From positions 606,723,673 through 606,787,672 of the forward strand of contig NC_081408.1 in the NCBI RefSeq assembly GCF_030272615.1: DNA of 64,000 bases, read 5' to 3'. Source of the stretch: Cryptomeria japonica. Taxonomy: Eukaryota; Streptophyta; Pinopsida; Cupressales; Cupressaceae. Both the position numbers and the translations under genes were made by a program. Of this stretch, positions 15,163 through 26,130 are shown in pieces. The notes under the pieces were generated by a model that did not search any database, was not told the origin of the DNA, and saw only the letters and a program-made list of their open reading frames with translations. Position 1 is the stretch's first letter. Each line of letters begins with the position of its first letter.

Positions 15163-16149
15163 TGTAATGCCCCGCCAGGAAACCCCTAAGGGTTTAAATT
15201 AAAAACACTCAAATAGAGTGTAAATTTTTTTTTTTTAATAATAATTAAGAGTGTTAATAAAAAGGTTACAATATTAAGATAAATTGAAGTTAACTCAATT
15301 CATTATTAGACACGACATTAAAATACAATGGAGTTATCTGTCAACTTAGTTATCACAGCGGAAGGCTCGAACAATCCTAAGGAGTTTCCTAACGTGATTA
15401 CATAATCTTACCTAACTCAACTTGCGTCATTAGATCCATTAATTCTGGATATCTTAATTACGAGATATTGCATAGCTCTTGATTTTATATGTGTCCAATG
15501 GTATGTCATCTTATAATTTTAGGAAGCGTCCAATTGCTTTGGTTGGTGAGGAGGCCATCGAGAGGTTAATTACTCAATGCACTTTAATTCATAAGTTCAT
15601 TAGGAGGTCTCCAAATGGGTTCAAGCTTTTTAAATGTAGCCAAGTTCATTCATTAGAGTTTTAAAATATCCATCTACACTTGACATCATCCTTTAATGCT
15701 ATAAGTATGCCTAACGCGATTCATTCTTTTAGGGTGAAGCTACGAATAGTTAAACGAGGATTCCTTCATTTGATTTTATAATACTCACCCACCTTTGATA
15801 TATATTTCTTAAATATTAACAAGCATGGTTAATAAGAAGAATTTTCGTTTCTTAAGGATTGGCCACAATTAATAGAGTGAAGTCCCCTCATTTGGTTTCA
15901 TGCATATTCAACTAATGAGTTGTAGTGCATATATGAAGGGTAAAGTATGAGTAGCCATAGATCTCATTTGAATTTTTAATAATGCAATAAATGGACTAAC
16001 TTCATTAAGTTGGGTATGCATTAGAACACCCGAGAGCATCCTTCAATTTAAAGTATCGTTAACGAGATTACATTCATCACTTCAAGGTTTGAATAATCAG
16101 ACCATAGTGATGTTCTTATAAACGAAGTTAATATGAGATGGTACATATA

Positions 16150-16830
16150 TTAAGGTTAAGGTTTAAATAACTATACCAAAACTTCTCTTTTTAGTTCCAT
16201 TTCAGCATTCATAAGGGATTCGTTATTTAAGGTTACAAATATAGATACTAGTTGAGTTCACTCTTGTATGAAATTAATCTGATAAATAATTATTTGTTAG
16301 GATTAAAATGTAAACAACGAAGTAATTTCATTTGATAAAGTGAATTACAATTAACATGGCGATGTTCATTACAAGGGTAAGAAGGTAAATGCCTAAATGA
16401 GTTTCACCAATTATCAAGTTAAATTTCGGTAAGGTTGATTTGTTAAGATTAAACGTACTTAGCCAAACCACTATACCCAATATAATGAAACATAATTATC
16501 TTGACGTTTCCCCTTCTAGTTCAATCTTAGCAACATGAGGGATTCCTTTTAAAAAGATTAACATATGGGGTTTCTAGTTGGGTTCACCCGGTTATAGAAA
16601 TGATCTGGTGAGGATTAATGATTCAAAATTACAACATAAATTACTAAGTATATTCGTTCAATATACAACATGAATATTTGATTGAGTCCACACGATTAAC
16701 AAATTTATCCGGTGAGGATTATTGGTTATGATTGAAACGTGAAATAACTGAACAAATTTTATCCAATGTAATGAAACATAACTGACATGGCGTGATTCAT
16801 TTACTAAAGTAGAAGGATAGATAATTCTAT
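16150..16830. repeat. Degenerate internal repeats in the giant LTR
   Basis: Three or more diverged copies share words such as 'gttcaccc', 'tggtgaggatta', 'aatgaaacataa' and 'acatggcg' with similar spacing (around 16250, 16590 and 16690). This suggests that the LTR grew partly by internal tandem duplication. Confidence 0.5.
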
Positions 16831-18084
16831 GATGTTCTTCTCTTAAATTTCAATCTAGGAATTGTGACATAATTTTATTTTTTTAACTTTGTTTCCCCCT
16901 TTTTACATTCATTCCATTTAACATACTTTTTAACAATTAATCCAATGAAGTAATTCTACCTGGATTTCTCCCACTATTACAATTCAAATTAACATTACCA
17001 GTTTACTTTTTCCACACTTTAATTTTCAATATATAAATACCATGCCATATTCATAATTCACAACGTTCTATGAACTTAAATAACTACGTTTATCCATATG
17101 AATAATGTTATGCATTTAAAATTCGAATTCAGTAAACTTCCACCATACACTCATGCAAGATTACATCCTTTCATGATAATTTAAAACATAAAACAAGGCA
17201 CGCTATAATCATCACATAACACAGATATGATCTCGGAGTTCACCCCGGATGGGCTACATCTCCGGGTCTGCTCAACTGCAAGACCCCTTTGGTATTATAT
17301 CGTAGGAATACAAAATTTATAAGTCTTTACAATCTTGCCTTTTAGGCGATCACAGCCATACTACTAATGACAATTTCAGTCCGTAAATACAACTCTACAA
17401 GTTTGCCAACTAAGTTCACATAAATGTAAGCATTTCTCATTCGGTTATTTTACTTAATCCTTAGATACACATCACTAACATGTTGGTCTAGAACTATACA
17501 CTAGTACCCTCCCAACGATTTATAAATCCCTTGCATGTATATAAAACAAGTATATGTAAATCTCAATTTTATATCAACCGATTAAAATTATCGTCAGAAC
17601 ACTAAGGGTTAATTCGCGAAAGGTATTCGTTACGAAGGGACCAAGAAGCCACATGTGATTAATATTATATGATGATATAAGAAATTCCTAAGATATCATT
17701 TATTAAATATTCACATTTAACCATAGTTTATGATTAGTAATTATCAATGCCAGTTATATAAATCAGAATGTGGCAAAACAAAAACATGTATCTCTATATG
17801 AGTTTTCGAGCTTCCAATATTCTAAATTCTATATGTTAATCATTACTCAGCTTAAATATTATTAGTTAAATAAGGGAGAAAAATCTAAATTTAAATAATA
17901 ACAAGGACCCCATACAAAATCAATATATTGTTTTCCCCCCCTTTTTTTTTTGTTTATTAACATATCCTAGATTTATTATTTTATTATTTTCTTTTGTTTA
18001 AAACAATAAAAAAAAAAATGAATTAAAAACTAATTTAAAAAACAAAAGATTTTTTTTAAATAAAAAACGAGGCATATTGTAACT

Positions 18085-18290
18085 GGGGTTACCCACGTGG
18101 AATACCACGTGGGCCCCCTTGGTAGCCACGCTACCATTGGTAGCGCTGCTACCAAATGGTAGCAGGCGCTACCCTTGGTAGCGCTGCTACCTTTTGGTAG
18201 CAGTTCTACCAGTGGTAGCGCTGCTACCAACTGGTAGCAGCAGCTACCGTGGTAGCATTGCCTCCTCCCAGCGATGGGGGGGGGGGCATA
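18085..18290. repeat. Palindromic ~19-bp tandem array in the LTR
   Basis: GGTAGC starts at 18121, 18139, 18158, 18177, 18196, 18214, 18233 and 18251, a period of 18-19 bp. Seven units read GGTAGC-n-GCTACC or nearly so, and are therefore self-complementary (for example GGTAGCGCTGCTACC). The array is preceded by two CCACGTGG words (about 18092-18110) and followed by a run of eleven G (18276-18286). Strong hairpins are expected on either strand. Confidence 0.9.
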
Positions 18291-20295
18291 AACAGCATTT
18301 TTTTTTATATATATATTTTTTTCATTTTTGTTTTATTTTATTTTCAAAAAAAACAATCTCTGGTAAAATACGATACCAGATCCAAATTTCTTTATCATTC
18401 CAAACCCAGACCAAAACTGCCTGAGTGCAGTCCACAAATTGCTAAATGAATAATTATAGATACATTTTTTTTTAAAAAAAAAACAAAGAAAACAATGTAT
18501 GTAAATAATACAAATAGAATGTATGATTTTCTCACCAAAACATAGTCTGAAAACACAAATTTAGAGTATTTTCCAGCAAACCCTCTCTCTTTATTTTGAA
18601 AACAACACAGTCACAGCCAGTTCCTCTCTTTTTTTTTGTAACAAAATTTTGGAATAAACCAAAATGATTGACAAAAAAGAATGTAAAAACCCCATGCCCA
18701 TCTTGTTAACAGCCATAAAATAAATTTCCAGATTGGTTAAACTAAGAATGGGGAAGATTTTCTCTTCCTCAAAATATCCCAAAAAAAACCTTGGCCAATC
18801 TTAGAACCAAGAACAACCAAACTGAAAGCTAAAACTAAAAGAGAACACTCATGCAACAAAAAGGGTAGATTAAAATTTCTTACCTCCAAACGCTTTCCGG
18901 GAAGAGATTTTGATGAAGATGAGCTCCCAAATCAGCTGCTCTCTTTCCTCATCCTTCTCCAAAATCCCCAATCTCCCTTGCAAGAACCATGTTTTTCCAA
19001 AAAAGACCCCAAAAAGCCAAGAAGCCCCCAAAATGCTTACCAAACAAGATTAAAAAGAAACCCTAATTTTTGCCCTAATTTCAATTTCGAAATTAGGTAT
19101 TTATTTTTAAAAATAAAATGATTGAAAATCCCAAATGGAAGTCATTCATTTCCATTCTCTCTTACATCTTATTTGTTTTCCTTATTAAAATTATAATGCT
19201 TCTATTTCTTTATTGAGTTCTAAATTTTAATTTCTCAATAGCGATTTGGGCCTAAATTTACACTTTGGAACTATTTACCGGGTAGGGCGTTTTAATTAAG
19301 TTTTAAATTTTCTTAAAGTCAAACTTTTATATTATGTCGACTTTACAAGTAAAGAGAAAATAATTTCATTTAAATAATAATAATTTACCCCTTTTCTTCC
19401 AAAAATGCGAAAATGAGTAATTTAATTCTATCTCTCCAATGACTCTAAAATTTTTCCCTTTCTAAAATGCATAACTCAATAAATTTGTTATTTTAAAATT
19501 AGCTATTAAATTAACTCGCTATAACATAATAAAGCGACATTTTTAAATAAATGACTAATCTAATGCAAGAGTCTTGTTTATTCAAATTTCTCAACTAAAT
19601 ATGCGTAAATGTTACAAATGCGTAAATGAGTACACTAACCCCAGTTAAATACCTTAAGCTAGCTACAATCATAATTTAAAGAAAATCTCTTTAATTACTG
19701 ATTAATCGTATAAAAGGAACTTCTATTTAAATTTCTATATCTCTAATGTGTACGTTTAATCATAATTTTAAATTTAATACTTAGGATAACATACCTCACT
19801 TACCTCGTGCAAGGCACGCAAATCGAGGAAGTCCTCCAAATCTCTCGACACGCATCCCAATGAAATGCAAGTCCCACGAATCCACACACGATGCTCACCT
19901 AACCATGGCTAAGGCAAGGACGAGAGTTATATGACCACTAAATCCGAATTCAAAAGATGAAGGAGCATACTCAACCTTGCAAATTCCAAAGGAGATGAAC
20001 CTTGCCCTAAGCGGTGTTGTACCTGCAAATCTCCTGCACCCATGAATTCATACAAGCATGCATATACAAATACATATTCAATGAAGACGTTAGCTCAAGA
20101 TTTATCACAAGGGTTAGGAACAATTACATTTACACGAGAATCGATGCAAAAGCACAATAATATGTATGCTCAGTTTATTTATATTATCTAAACTACACAT
20201 TGCATATCGGTTAATCTACCATTCGAGAATGCCACATAGGAAGTCAATCAAGGTTAAACGGGTTTTAAAAGTCCGACTAGGGTATGGGCATTACA

Positions 20296-20300
20296 ACAAT
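20296..20300. repeat. Target-site duplication, right (ACAAT)
   Basis: Exact 5-bp match to 15158-15162. Intact duplication and termini suggest a fairly recent insertion. Confidence 0.85.
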
Positions 20301-21552
20301 ATATTATTTAAGGAAATTTCTAAAATTTCTAATGACCACCTATCTTGAGCACTCATTCCATACATAATTTTAGTGAAAATGTGTATTGCAGGTTGCTCTT
20401 ATTAAAATATTTTGAAATAGGTTATATCAATGGTTTTGAGATTGGTCACTAAATTATAAACATTTGTTTAAATTAAAGATATAATTTTTAAAACAATATT
20501 AGCATAAGAATGTTTTATTATATAATCTTGATATATACATTAATACTTAGCTAATAAAAAATTTGCTACCAAAAATAGACAAAGAATATGTTTTCATTTA
20601 ATTAAGTAGTGTTTTTAAAGGGTCCCAACTCTTATACAAATCCATTAATGAACTCAATAGACCTCCAAACACAGTTGCAGCTAAGTTGAACAAAACCAAC
20701 AAAAAGGAAGGAAAAAGGTATAATGAGGACTAAATCCCACTTAAAGTGATGTTGACAACCATCAACTAAACACTGATATATCTAGACAATTTCATATTCT
20801 CACCTAGATAGTTGTGCATCCTTAATCCAAGCATAAGAATAAGATATATATTTTTTCAAATACCTTTCTTCTTTAGTTAATGGATAGTAAAATAAAACTA
20901 TTATCACCATTGGAGAAAGGAGAGAAGGGAGGAGAACCCATCTCCCTGACACCATAAAGGAAACAATCCATGAGAGAAAAATTGAGCCAATGATGTAGAC
21001 CACAATATGTTAACATAATAGTGAAATTTACAAATAAAATCTCTAAATTGTGGATTTTGAATCTAAATAGAGATAAATTTAATCCACTCAACAAAATTTT
21101 CTTTATTAAAATTAATCAAATTCAATAAAAAAGTAGCCATAAAAACTAAAGTTCAAAATAGAGAAAAAATAAATTATCTTTTGCTAGGTCAATTTTTTCT
21201 AATTCCCCAAATTACCCCTCTTCACACCTCCCTAAACACCTCTCTAAGATTTGTCATTCTTATCATTCTTATATTCTAAGATACTTCTTGAATGTTATCA
21301 TTTCTTCGAATGCATATTAAGTGTAGAATAAGAATAAGAAGTAAAAATATTTGTTTATAAAATTAGTGAGTAATACATTGTCTTCCTCTAAACATAATTT
21401 AATTATTGAAAAACTAATCTCAAACTTTTAAATTTAAAAATAGTTAAAAAAAAAAATTAATACATAGAATAAACACTTTGAGAAGATGGAAATTAGAGAT
21501 CCTGTTATAATGAAATATTTTGCATTAAAGGAGTGCAACAATATAAACAAGA
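20301..21552. other. AT-rich sequence, no gene seen
   Basis: Short open frames on minus around 20800-21094 match no family I know. I looked here for the missing phosphodiesterase exon and did not find it. Confidence 0.5.
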
Positions 21553-21648
21553 TGAACCATAAAAGGGGAATTCTATTTCACAATTCTATTTCACACTCTT
21601 TGAACCATAAAAGGGGAATTCTATTTCACAATTCTATTTCACACTCTT
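21553..21648. repeat. Perfect 48-bp tandem duplication
   Basis: Two identical 48-bp copies (21553-21600 and 21601-21648), each containing an internal near-duplicate 'attctatttcac'. Identity implies a very recent event. Confidence 0.97.
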
Positions 21649-21668
21649 TTTCTTGTTCATAGAAAAAG

Positions 21669-21732
21669 TAAAGAAGTTGAAATCATATAAAAAATAAAAA
21701 TAAAGAAGTTGAAATCATATAAAAAATATAAA
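21669..21732. repeat. 32-bp tandem duplication
   Basis: Two adjacent copies of a unit starting 'taaagaagttgaaatcat' at 21669 and 21701, 21 bp after the 48-bp duplication. Confidence 0.9.
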
Positions 21733-22097
21733 ATCAAGGATAAAAGTCATTAAATTGATTCTTCACTAATTTCAATTAGTATAACATTGTGAACTTTAAA
21801 AAAAAATCAATTTACTGAATATAATATTATAGATTAGGCAAGAAAAAAAAATCAAATTGATTGAATATACATGTCAATAGGCCAACCTATCATGCCTGTC
21901 ACGCACTATTGAGATTTGATATTATGAGTTTACAAATATCCAATTTCATATATTTTTTAATATTTTTATTATTATAACAATTTTAATGCATTCTTTATAA
22001 GATTTAGTAATATGTGATATATTGAAAGAATATTTTTGATCCATTATTAAAGATATGTGATATATTGAACAAATGTTATTGTTTTAGGGTGTGATTG

Positions 22098-22140
22098 TTT
22101 TAGGGTTTAGGGGAAATGATTCACTTTTAGGGTTTAGGGG
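22098..22140 (+). repeat. Two telobox words (TTTAGGGTTTAGGGG)
   Basis: The plant telomere word occurs as a doublet at 22098-22112 and again at 22126-22140. Two units each are too few for telomeric DNA. They may be telobox-type regulatory words or a small interstitial remnant. They lie about 430 bp beyond the 3' end of the bHLH coding sequence. Confidence 0.7.
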
Positions 22141-22567
22141 AGATGATAATAAATGATGCTGATGTGTACACACCAGGGTTGAGCAAAATTGCTAATGAAA
22201 AACATTGAAATTATGGCTATTTTTTTTTGCCTTTTTATGTCTATGAAGAGATATTGAGTTCAAATCTTGACATGTTCCTCTTTGCATGTACATTTATTTT
22301 CATTTGAAACTGAGTCACCATGTGACATTTGCTTATAACTAAAACCTGTGATACTTTATTGTTGTCCACGTAAAGCTGATCATGAACAAATCATCTCATT
22401 TTTTACATTTCTGTTGCTCCTATTTCGATCTTCAAGAGCTGCTTGGAAGAGACTATTGCTACTACAAGCGAAAATGCACGATAAAGTTTCTGAAAGCACA
22501 CAGGCTAGGGCTAGCGAATATGAGTTGCTTCAAGAGACTGGGGTGAAGTATTAATGCTCCCTGCATG
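22141..22567. other. 3' flank of the bHLH gene
   Basis: Probably includes the bHLH 3' untranslated region on minus. A short plus-strand frame here (about 22348-22554) reads ...SSRAAWKRLLLLQAK... and is not recognised. Confidence 0.45.
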
Positions 22568-24202
22568 TCATACATTATTGCGTTGTGAAACCTTGGTAAA
22601 CATTGGCAGACCTACTGTGCGAAAACACTCCTTGTTTCCTTCATTAGACCATGGTACTGGTTGTGCTTGAACTCCCTGGTGCATGGTCATGCACCCATTA
22701 GTCCATTGGGATCCCATCTTCATGTTCATACACATCTGGGGCACCTGAAAGCATGGGATTCCCATTGGTACGCAGAAATGTGATGTGCTCATCTTATTTG
22801 GAGAAGTAAGCATCTACAACACATTTAAGAAAAAGACGTAAGTTGGAAAGATTACTTAATGTTTGCAAAACTCGAAAAACATGAAGCAAATGAATTCTGA
22901 ATTTGGCTGTATGAATTCTTTAAACATGAACCGTGAAAACTTAATGACTGTAATGGAGCAACTTACTTGTACTTGAACTTGAAGCTGTTTGACGTACTGA
23001 ATTGCTTCGTCAAGAATGGAAGCTTTGTCTGTCTGTCAAAAATAATTGAAATAGATAGTAACTACAATATTAGTTCAACTTCTGTGACTAAACTTCTAAA
23101 GTCTATTATAGTAATTAAAGCCATGGAAATAAGCCAACCTTCTTCGAATGAGGTATCAGAAGTTGAAGATCTTTCATTTTCTCATTTATTCTGCTCCTCC
23201 GCCTCTGCAAAACCCTCAAACATAGATCTCTTTCTTCCAAGCCATTGAATAAACATTCATAACAAAATCTCTTAAAGTCATGATAACTCTATAAAGGTCA
23301 TAAGAGTTGAGAGGAAAAACCTTTTCGCACAAATTGTGAACGTGGGTAGATCTGTGTCTTTTGGATGAAGTACTGCTTCTGGGAGAAAGAGGTCTACATG
23401 AATCGACAAAGTCGTCTTCAAAGTCCTACATGCAAGACCATGAGGTACATATTAATTTAGGTTACAATCCTAGTTTTCATAGCCAAAAGATACAAAACAT
23501 AAACAGATGGCTTATAGTGATCAATCAATCTGTTATTTACGTGTGAATCAAAGAAGAACCGTATTGCCTATACAAACGCTGAAATCAAAAGAAGTCAAAT
23601 AAAAAACAGGTGTTTAAACACTTGTATAATTTAGTGGCATCTGTACGTACACGCCAGGGAACGAGAGGCGCACACGGGCGCTGCGTTGAGATGTTCAAGC
23701 CTGGTGTGTACACATTTCATCCTTTTTGCCATTAGTCAGTCATTACCAAAAAAAATTCAATATAGATGGTAGAATACGGCCAAACACAGACATAACTAGA
23801 TGGTTCGCCATGTTTCTATAAAAAATTGTCCCTCCCACCACATAAATTACTCAATCGAAGAATGTAAGATTGACTAGAGTAGTGTACCGTATAACGAGAG
23901 TCGATTTCCACGAAGAGCTTCTTTTTCTTCGATTGGGCACTTTGCTTACTATTGCGGCTACTGAATGATTCAGTTGGGCAAAGAGGAGGATGAAAAGTAG
24001 GGGCAGCAGTAGAGGCATTGTCCTCTTCTTCTCCATGGATGAGCTGGAATGGAATGGTGAAGAAAGAGGATGTCAAAGGGGGAACGCTGGTGGTGGTATT
24101 CCCTTGCAAGAAATAATCTTGTTCGACGGAGTCGGTGTTTAAGAAAGCCATGGTCGCCCTAATGTGGGCTTCTGGTACTCTTTCTCCTAGAGCGGTAGCC
24201 AT
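22568..24202 (-). CDS. bHLH transcription factor, SPATULA/ALCATRAZ-like
   Basis: Five exons on minus: 23888-24202, 23321-23425, 23139-23204, 22967-23032 and 22568-22813. All junctions are in phase 0 with GT-AG borders, giving 265 residues. Exons 2 to 4 encode the bHLH domain (about residues 134-184). Its basic region has H, E and R at the G-box-contacting spacing (HNLCEKRRRSRINEKM), followed by LIPHSKKTDKASILDEAIQY and a helix 2 ending KQLQVQVQ|MLT. EKRRRSRINEKM and the Q-V-Q-M-L-T exit are hallmarks of the SPATULA/ALCATRAZ branch next to the PIF factors. Such proteins act as dimers on CACGTG in the nucleus, in organ margin, fruit and growth control. Exon 1 is Ser/Thr-rich with a KKKK nuclear-signal-like patch (about residues 92-95); I see no phytochrome-binding APB motif. 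The last exon is Met/Pro-rich, as in relatives. The two 66-nt exons are typical of this family. The usual Ser in HNLSEK is Cys here. The exon 1 donor (ACG|gtacac) is the least certain border. Confidence 0.92.
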
Positions 24203-24516
24203 TGCCTACCCAACAGTGGACATTGCATATAAATAGATTGCACTCAATTTTTTTTGGGCTTTGCCGGTTGCCTCTTTATACTATCTTGGAAAGTATATCC
24301 CATACGATCTTGCAAAGTATATCCCATAATGTCGGCTTCTAGTACTCTTTTCTTCTGGAGCGGTAGCCATTGCTTACCGGACACTGGACATTGCATGTTA
24401 ATAGATTGCACTCAATTCTCTTGTCATGGCGAAACAAAAGATTCATTCATCCATATTTCGCTGCACTCATTGAGTTTTCTTGGGTTTTGCCGGTTGCCTC
24501 TTTATACAATCTTCAC
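24168..24516 (-). repeat. Duplicated start region and upstream of the bHLH gene
   Basis: The segment around the bHLH start (about 24168-24285: 'agcggtagccattgc', 'tggacattgcat', 'atagattgcactcaatt', 'ttgccggttgcctctttata') recurs in the same order at about 24332-24516. Read on minus, the upstream copy again has ATGGCTACCGCT, but its frame hits a stop after about 27 codons, giving a possible upstream ORF. Between the copies a 23-bp unit with 'gatcttgcaaagtatatccc' is itself duplicated (24283-24330). Confidence 0.8.
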
Positions 24517-24639
24517 CCGCAGCCTTCCTTCGCCCACAGAATTCCCGCGCCCACAGACTCCCTTCGTTCCACCCATTCCCACGGTATCGATAAAGCACAA
24601 CTGAGCTTTTCACAATTCTTTAAACGTTTGTCTTAAATT

Positions 24640-25279
24640 ATATGCGACCAATGATTTTCTATTATTAAAGGTACTTCACCTCGAACTCGTCGAATCCTAA
24701 GATACTTACATACAAGATGGTGGTAAGTCTATAAGTGAGATAGCTATCGTAAGAACGTAATTTCTTAATCTATGAAAAGGAAACTACAAAAAGGAAATCC
24801 AAGGCAAAGGTAAATATTATGTTATGAATGTTGCAATATACATCAAATACCATGAATCACTAACTATCTAACGTAACATTCTTTAATAAAGAAATATGTG
24901 GACAAAGAAAGAGGAGAAAAGGAGAAGGAAAGCATAATATTTACGTAAGTGCATAACATTTATGGGATCTTTGAGAGGTGCAGCTTCTATATCTGCTATC
25001 TTGTAGGCAGCCGAACCAGCCGAACCATAGACTTCAGTGACACTATAAGAACCAAGACATTGATTTTCGTAAAGGACAAGTCACCCATCAAGAAAGAGTT
25101 TTGGATAACTTTGTCATTATAACTTTGCTACATTTTTTCTTTTTTCTTGATAGGCTTGAATATGTTTGAGAGTATTGATACATTATTCATCAACCATCTC
25201 AAGTTGTTGTAGGCATACCATCAATGATACGCTTTTTAAAAAATTCTCAATGAAGGAATTTCTAACTTTAGAGGCATGA
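24640..25279. other. No recognised gene
   Basis: Flank between the bHLH upstream region and a broken retrotransposon. No coding resemblance seen. Confidence 0.5.
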
Positions 25280-26130
25280 TTGCATTAGCACCATAAATTA
25301 GGTTAGGTTATATGGAGGCTGTGAGAATATTTGTTTGGTAAGCCCATAAAGCATAAGACAATTAATTGTGCCAATGCTTGCCATGTTTATTAATAATTTT
25401 CTAAAGAATTTGCTCTTGATTACCTTATTAGAAGCTTCAGCTAGTCCATTGGATTGAGAATAGTAAGGAGTAGAGAAGTGATGTTGAAAGTGATATTTCT
25501 CAAGGAACTTCTTTACGTGTTTATTTTTAAATGAAGTACCATTGTCGGAAATCAAAGTGGAAGGTATACCAAATTGATCTATAATGTTATCTTGAATGCA
25601 TTGACACATTATCTCAGTAGTCATGGATCAAAGGGGTATGGTCTAAACCGACTATATAAATTAAGTTTTAGTAGTAATGATGAAAGGATGTCCCTATGAA
25701 GAAGGATATGAGATTTTACCAATGAGATCAAAACCCCACCATGAGAAAGGCCAATAAGCCACTTGAGATCTAAGATCATAGGTAGGAGTGTGAATGAAAT
25801 TGTTATGTTGTTGACACTAGTGATACTTTTTGACAAAGGAAAAGGAATCCTTTTCCATAGCTTTCCAATAGTATCCCATTTGAATTAATTTTTGGACTAA
25901 AGATTTACCATCAAAATTCCCATTGCAAGCACTTGATTGTGCTTCTTCAAGGGCAATAGGGATCTCTAGTTTGTTGAGATGACGAAGAAGAAGACCATTG
26001 TAACTTATTCAATAAAGGACATTAGAGAGAATAATATATCTTTTAGAAAGTTTTTGAATTTCAGCTCTAGTGTTCTTGCTTGTTGAATCAAGAAAAGTTC
26101 CATCACACATTAAAAAAATAATGGGAATAC
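25280..26130 (-). pseudogene. Ty3/gypsy (Tat-type) integrase, fragmentary
   Basis: Read on minus from about 26130, the order is a pre-integrase stretch (DGTFLDSTSKNTRAEIQ), a zinc-binding part with YYWKAMEKDSFSFVKKYH (one Cys of the H2C2 set replaced by a stop), WPFSWWGFDLIGKI with the first catalytic Asp, then in another frame LISDNGTSFKN with the second Asp and NGLAEASNKVIK with the catalytic Glu. Frameshifts near 25620 and 25700 and several stops break it. Wording is close to the integrase at 63745-64000. No RT, LTR or 3' end is attached, so it is a fragment. Confidence 0.85.

Larger units (their letters stand above)
15163..20295. mobile_element. Giant solo LTR (5133 bp)
   Basis: The element starts TGTAATGCCC and ends GGGCATTACA, a perfect 10-bp inverted repeat with TG...CA termini. 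It is flanked on both sides by ACAAT (15158-15162 and 20296-20300), a perfect 5-bp target duplication of the size LTR retrotransposons make. No gag, protease, RT or integrase resemblance and no primer-binding site is visible inside, so it is best read as one LTR left after recombination between the two LTRs of an element. Internally it has degenerate repeats (16150-16830), a palindromic GC-rich cassette (18085-18290) and a ccctaa-rich leader-like part (18880-19100). By comparison with the LTR at 51305 its transcription sense is probably minus. An alternative is a non-coding internal domain with eroded LTRs, but no internal LTR copy was seen. Confidence 0.85.

Noticed and set aside
18085-18290. 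CRISPR array
   Set aside because: The units are contiguous palindromes without spacers of unique sequence, and the context is a plant LTR.
18194-18449. Open frames through the GGTAGC array
   Set aside because: They are by-products of the palindromic tandem repeat; both strands show similar frames.
15163-20295. DNA transposon with 10-bp terminal inverted repeats
   Set aside because: TG...CA ends, a 5-bp target duplication and LTR-like content fit an LTR better; no transposase is present.
24254-24636. Plus-strand ORFs upstream of the bHLH gene
   Set aside because: They overlap the duplicated 5' region of the minus-strand gene and have no family resemblance.
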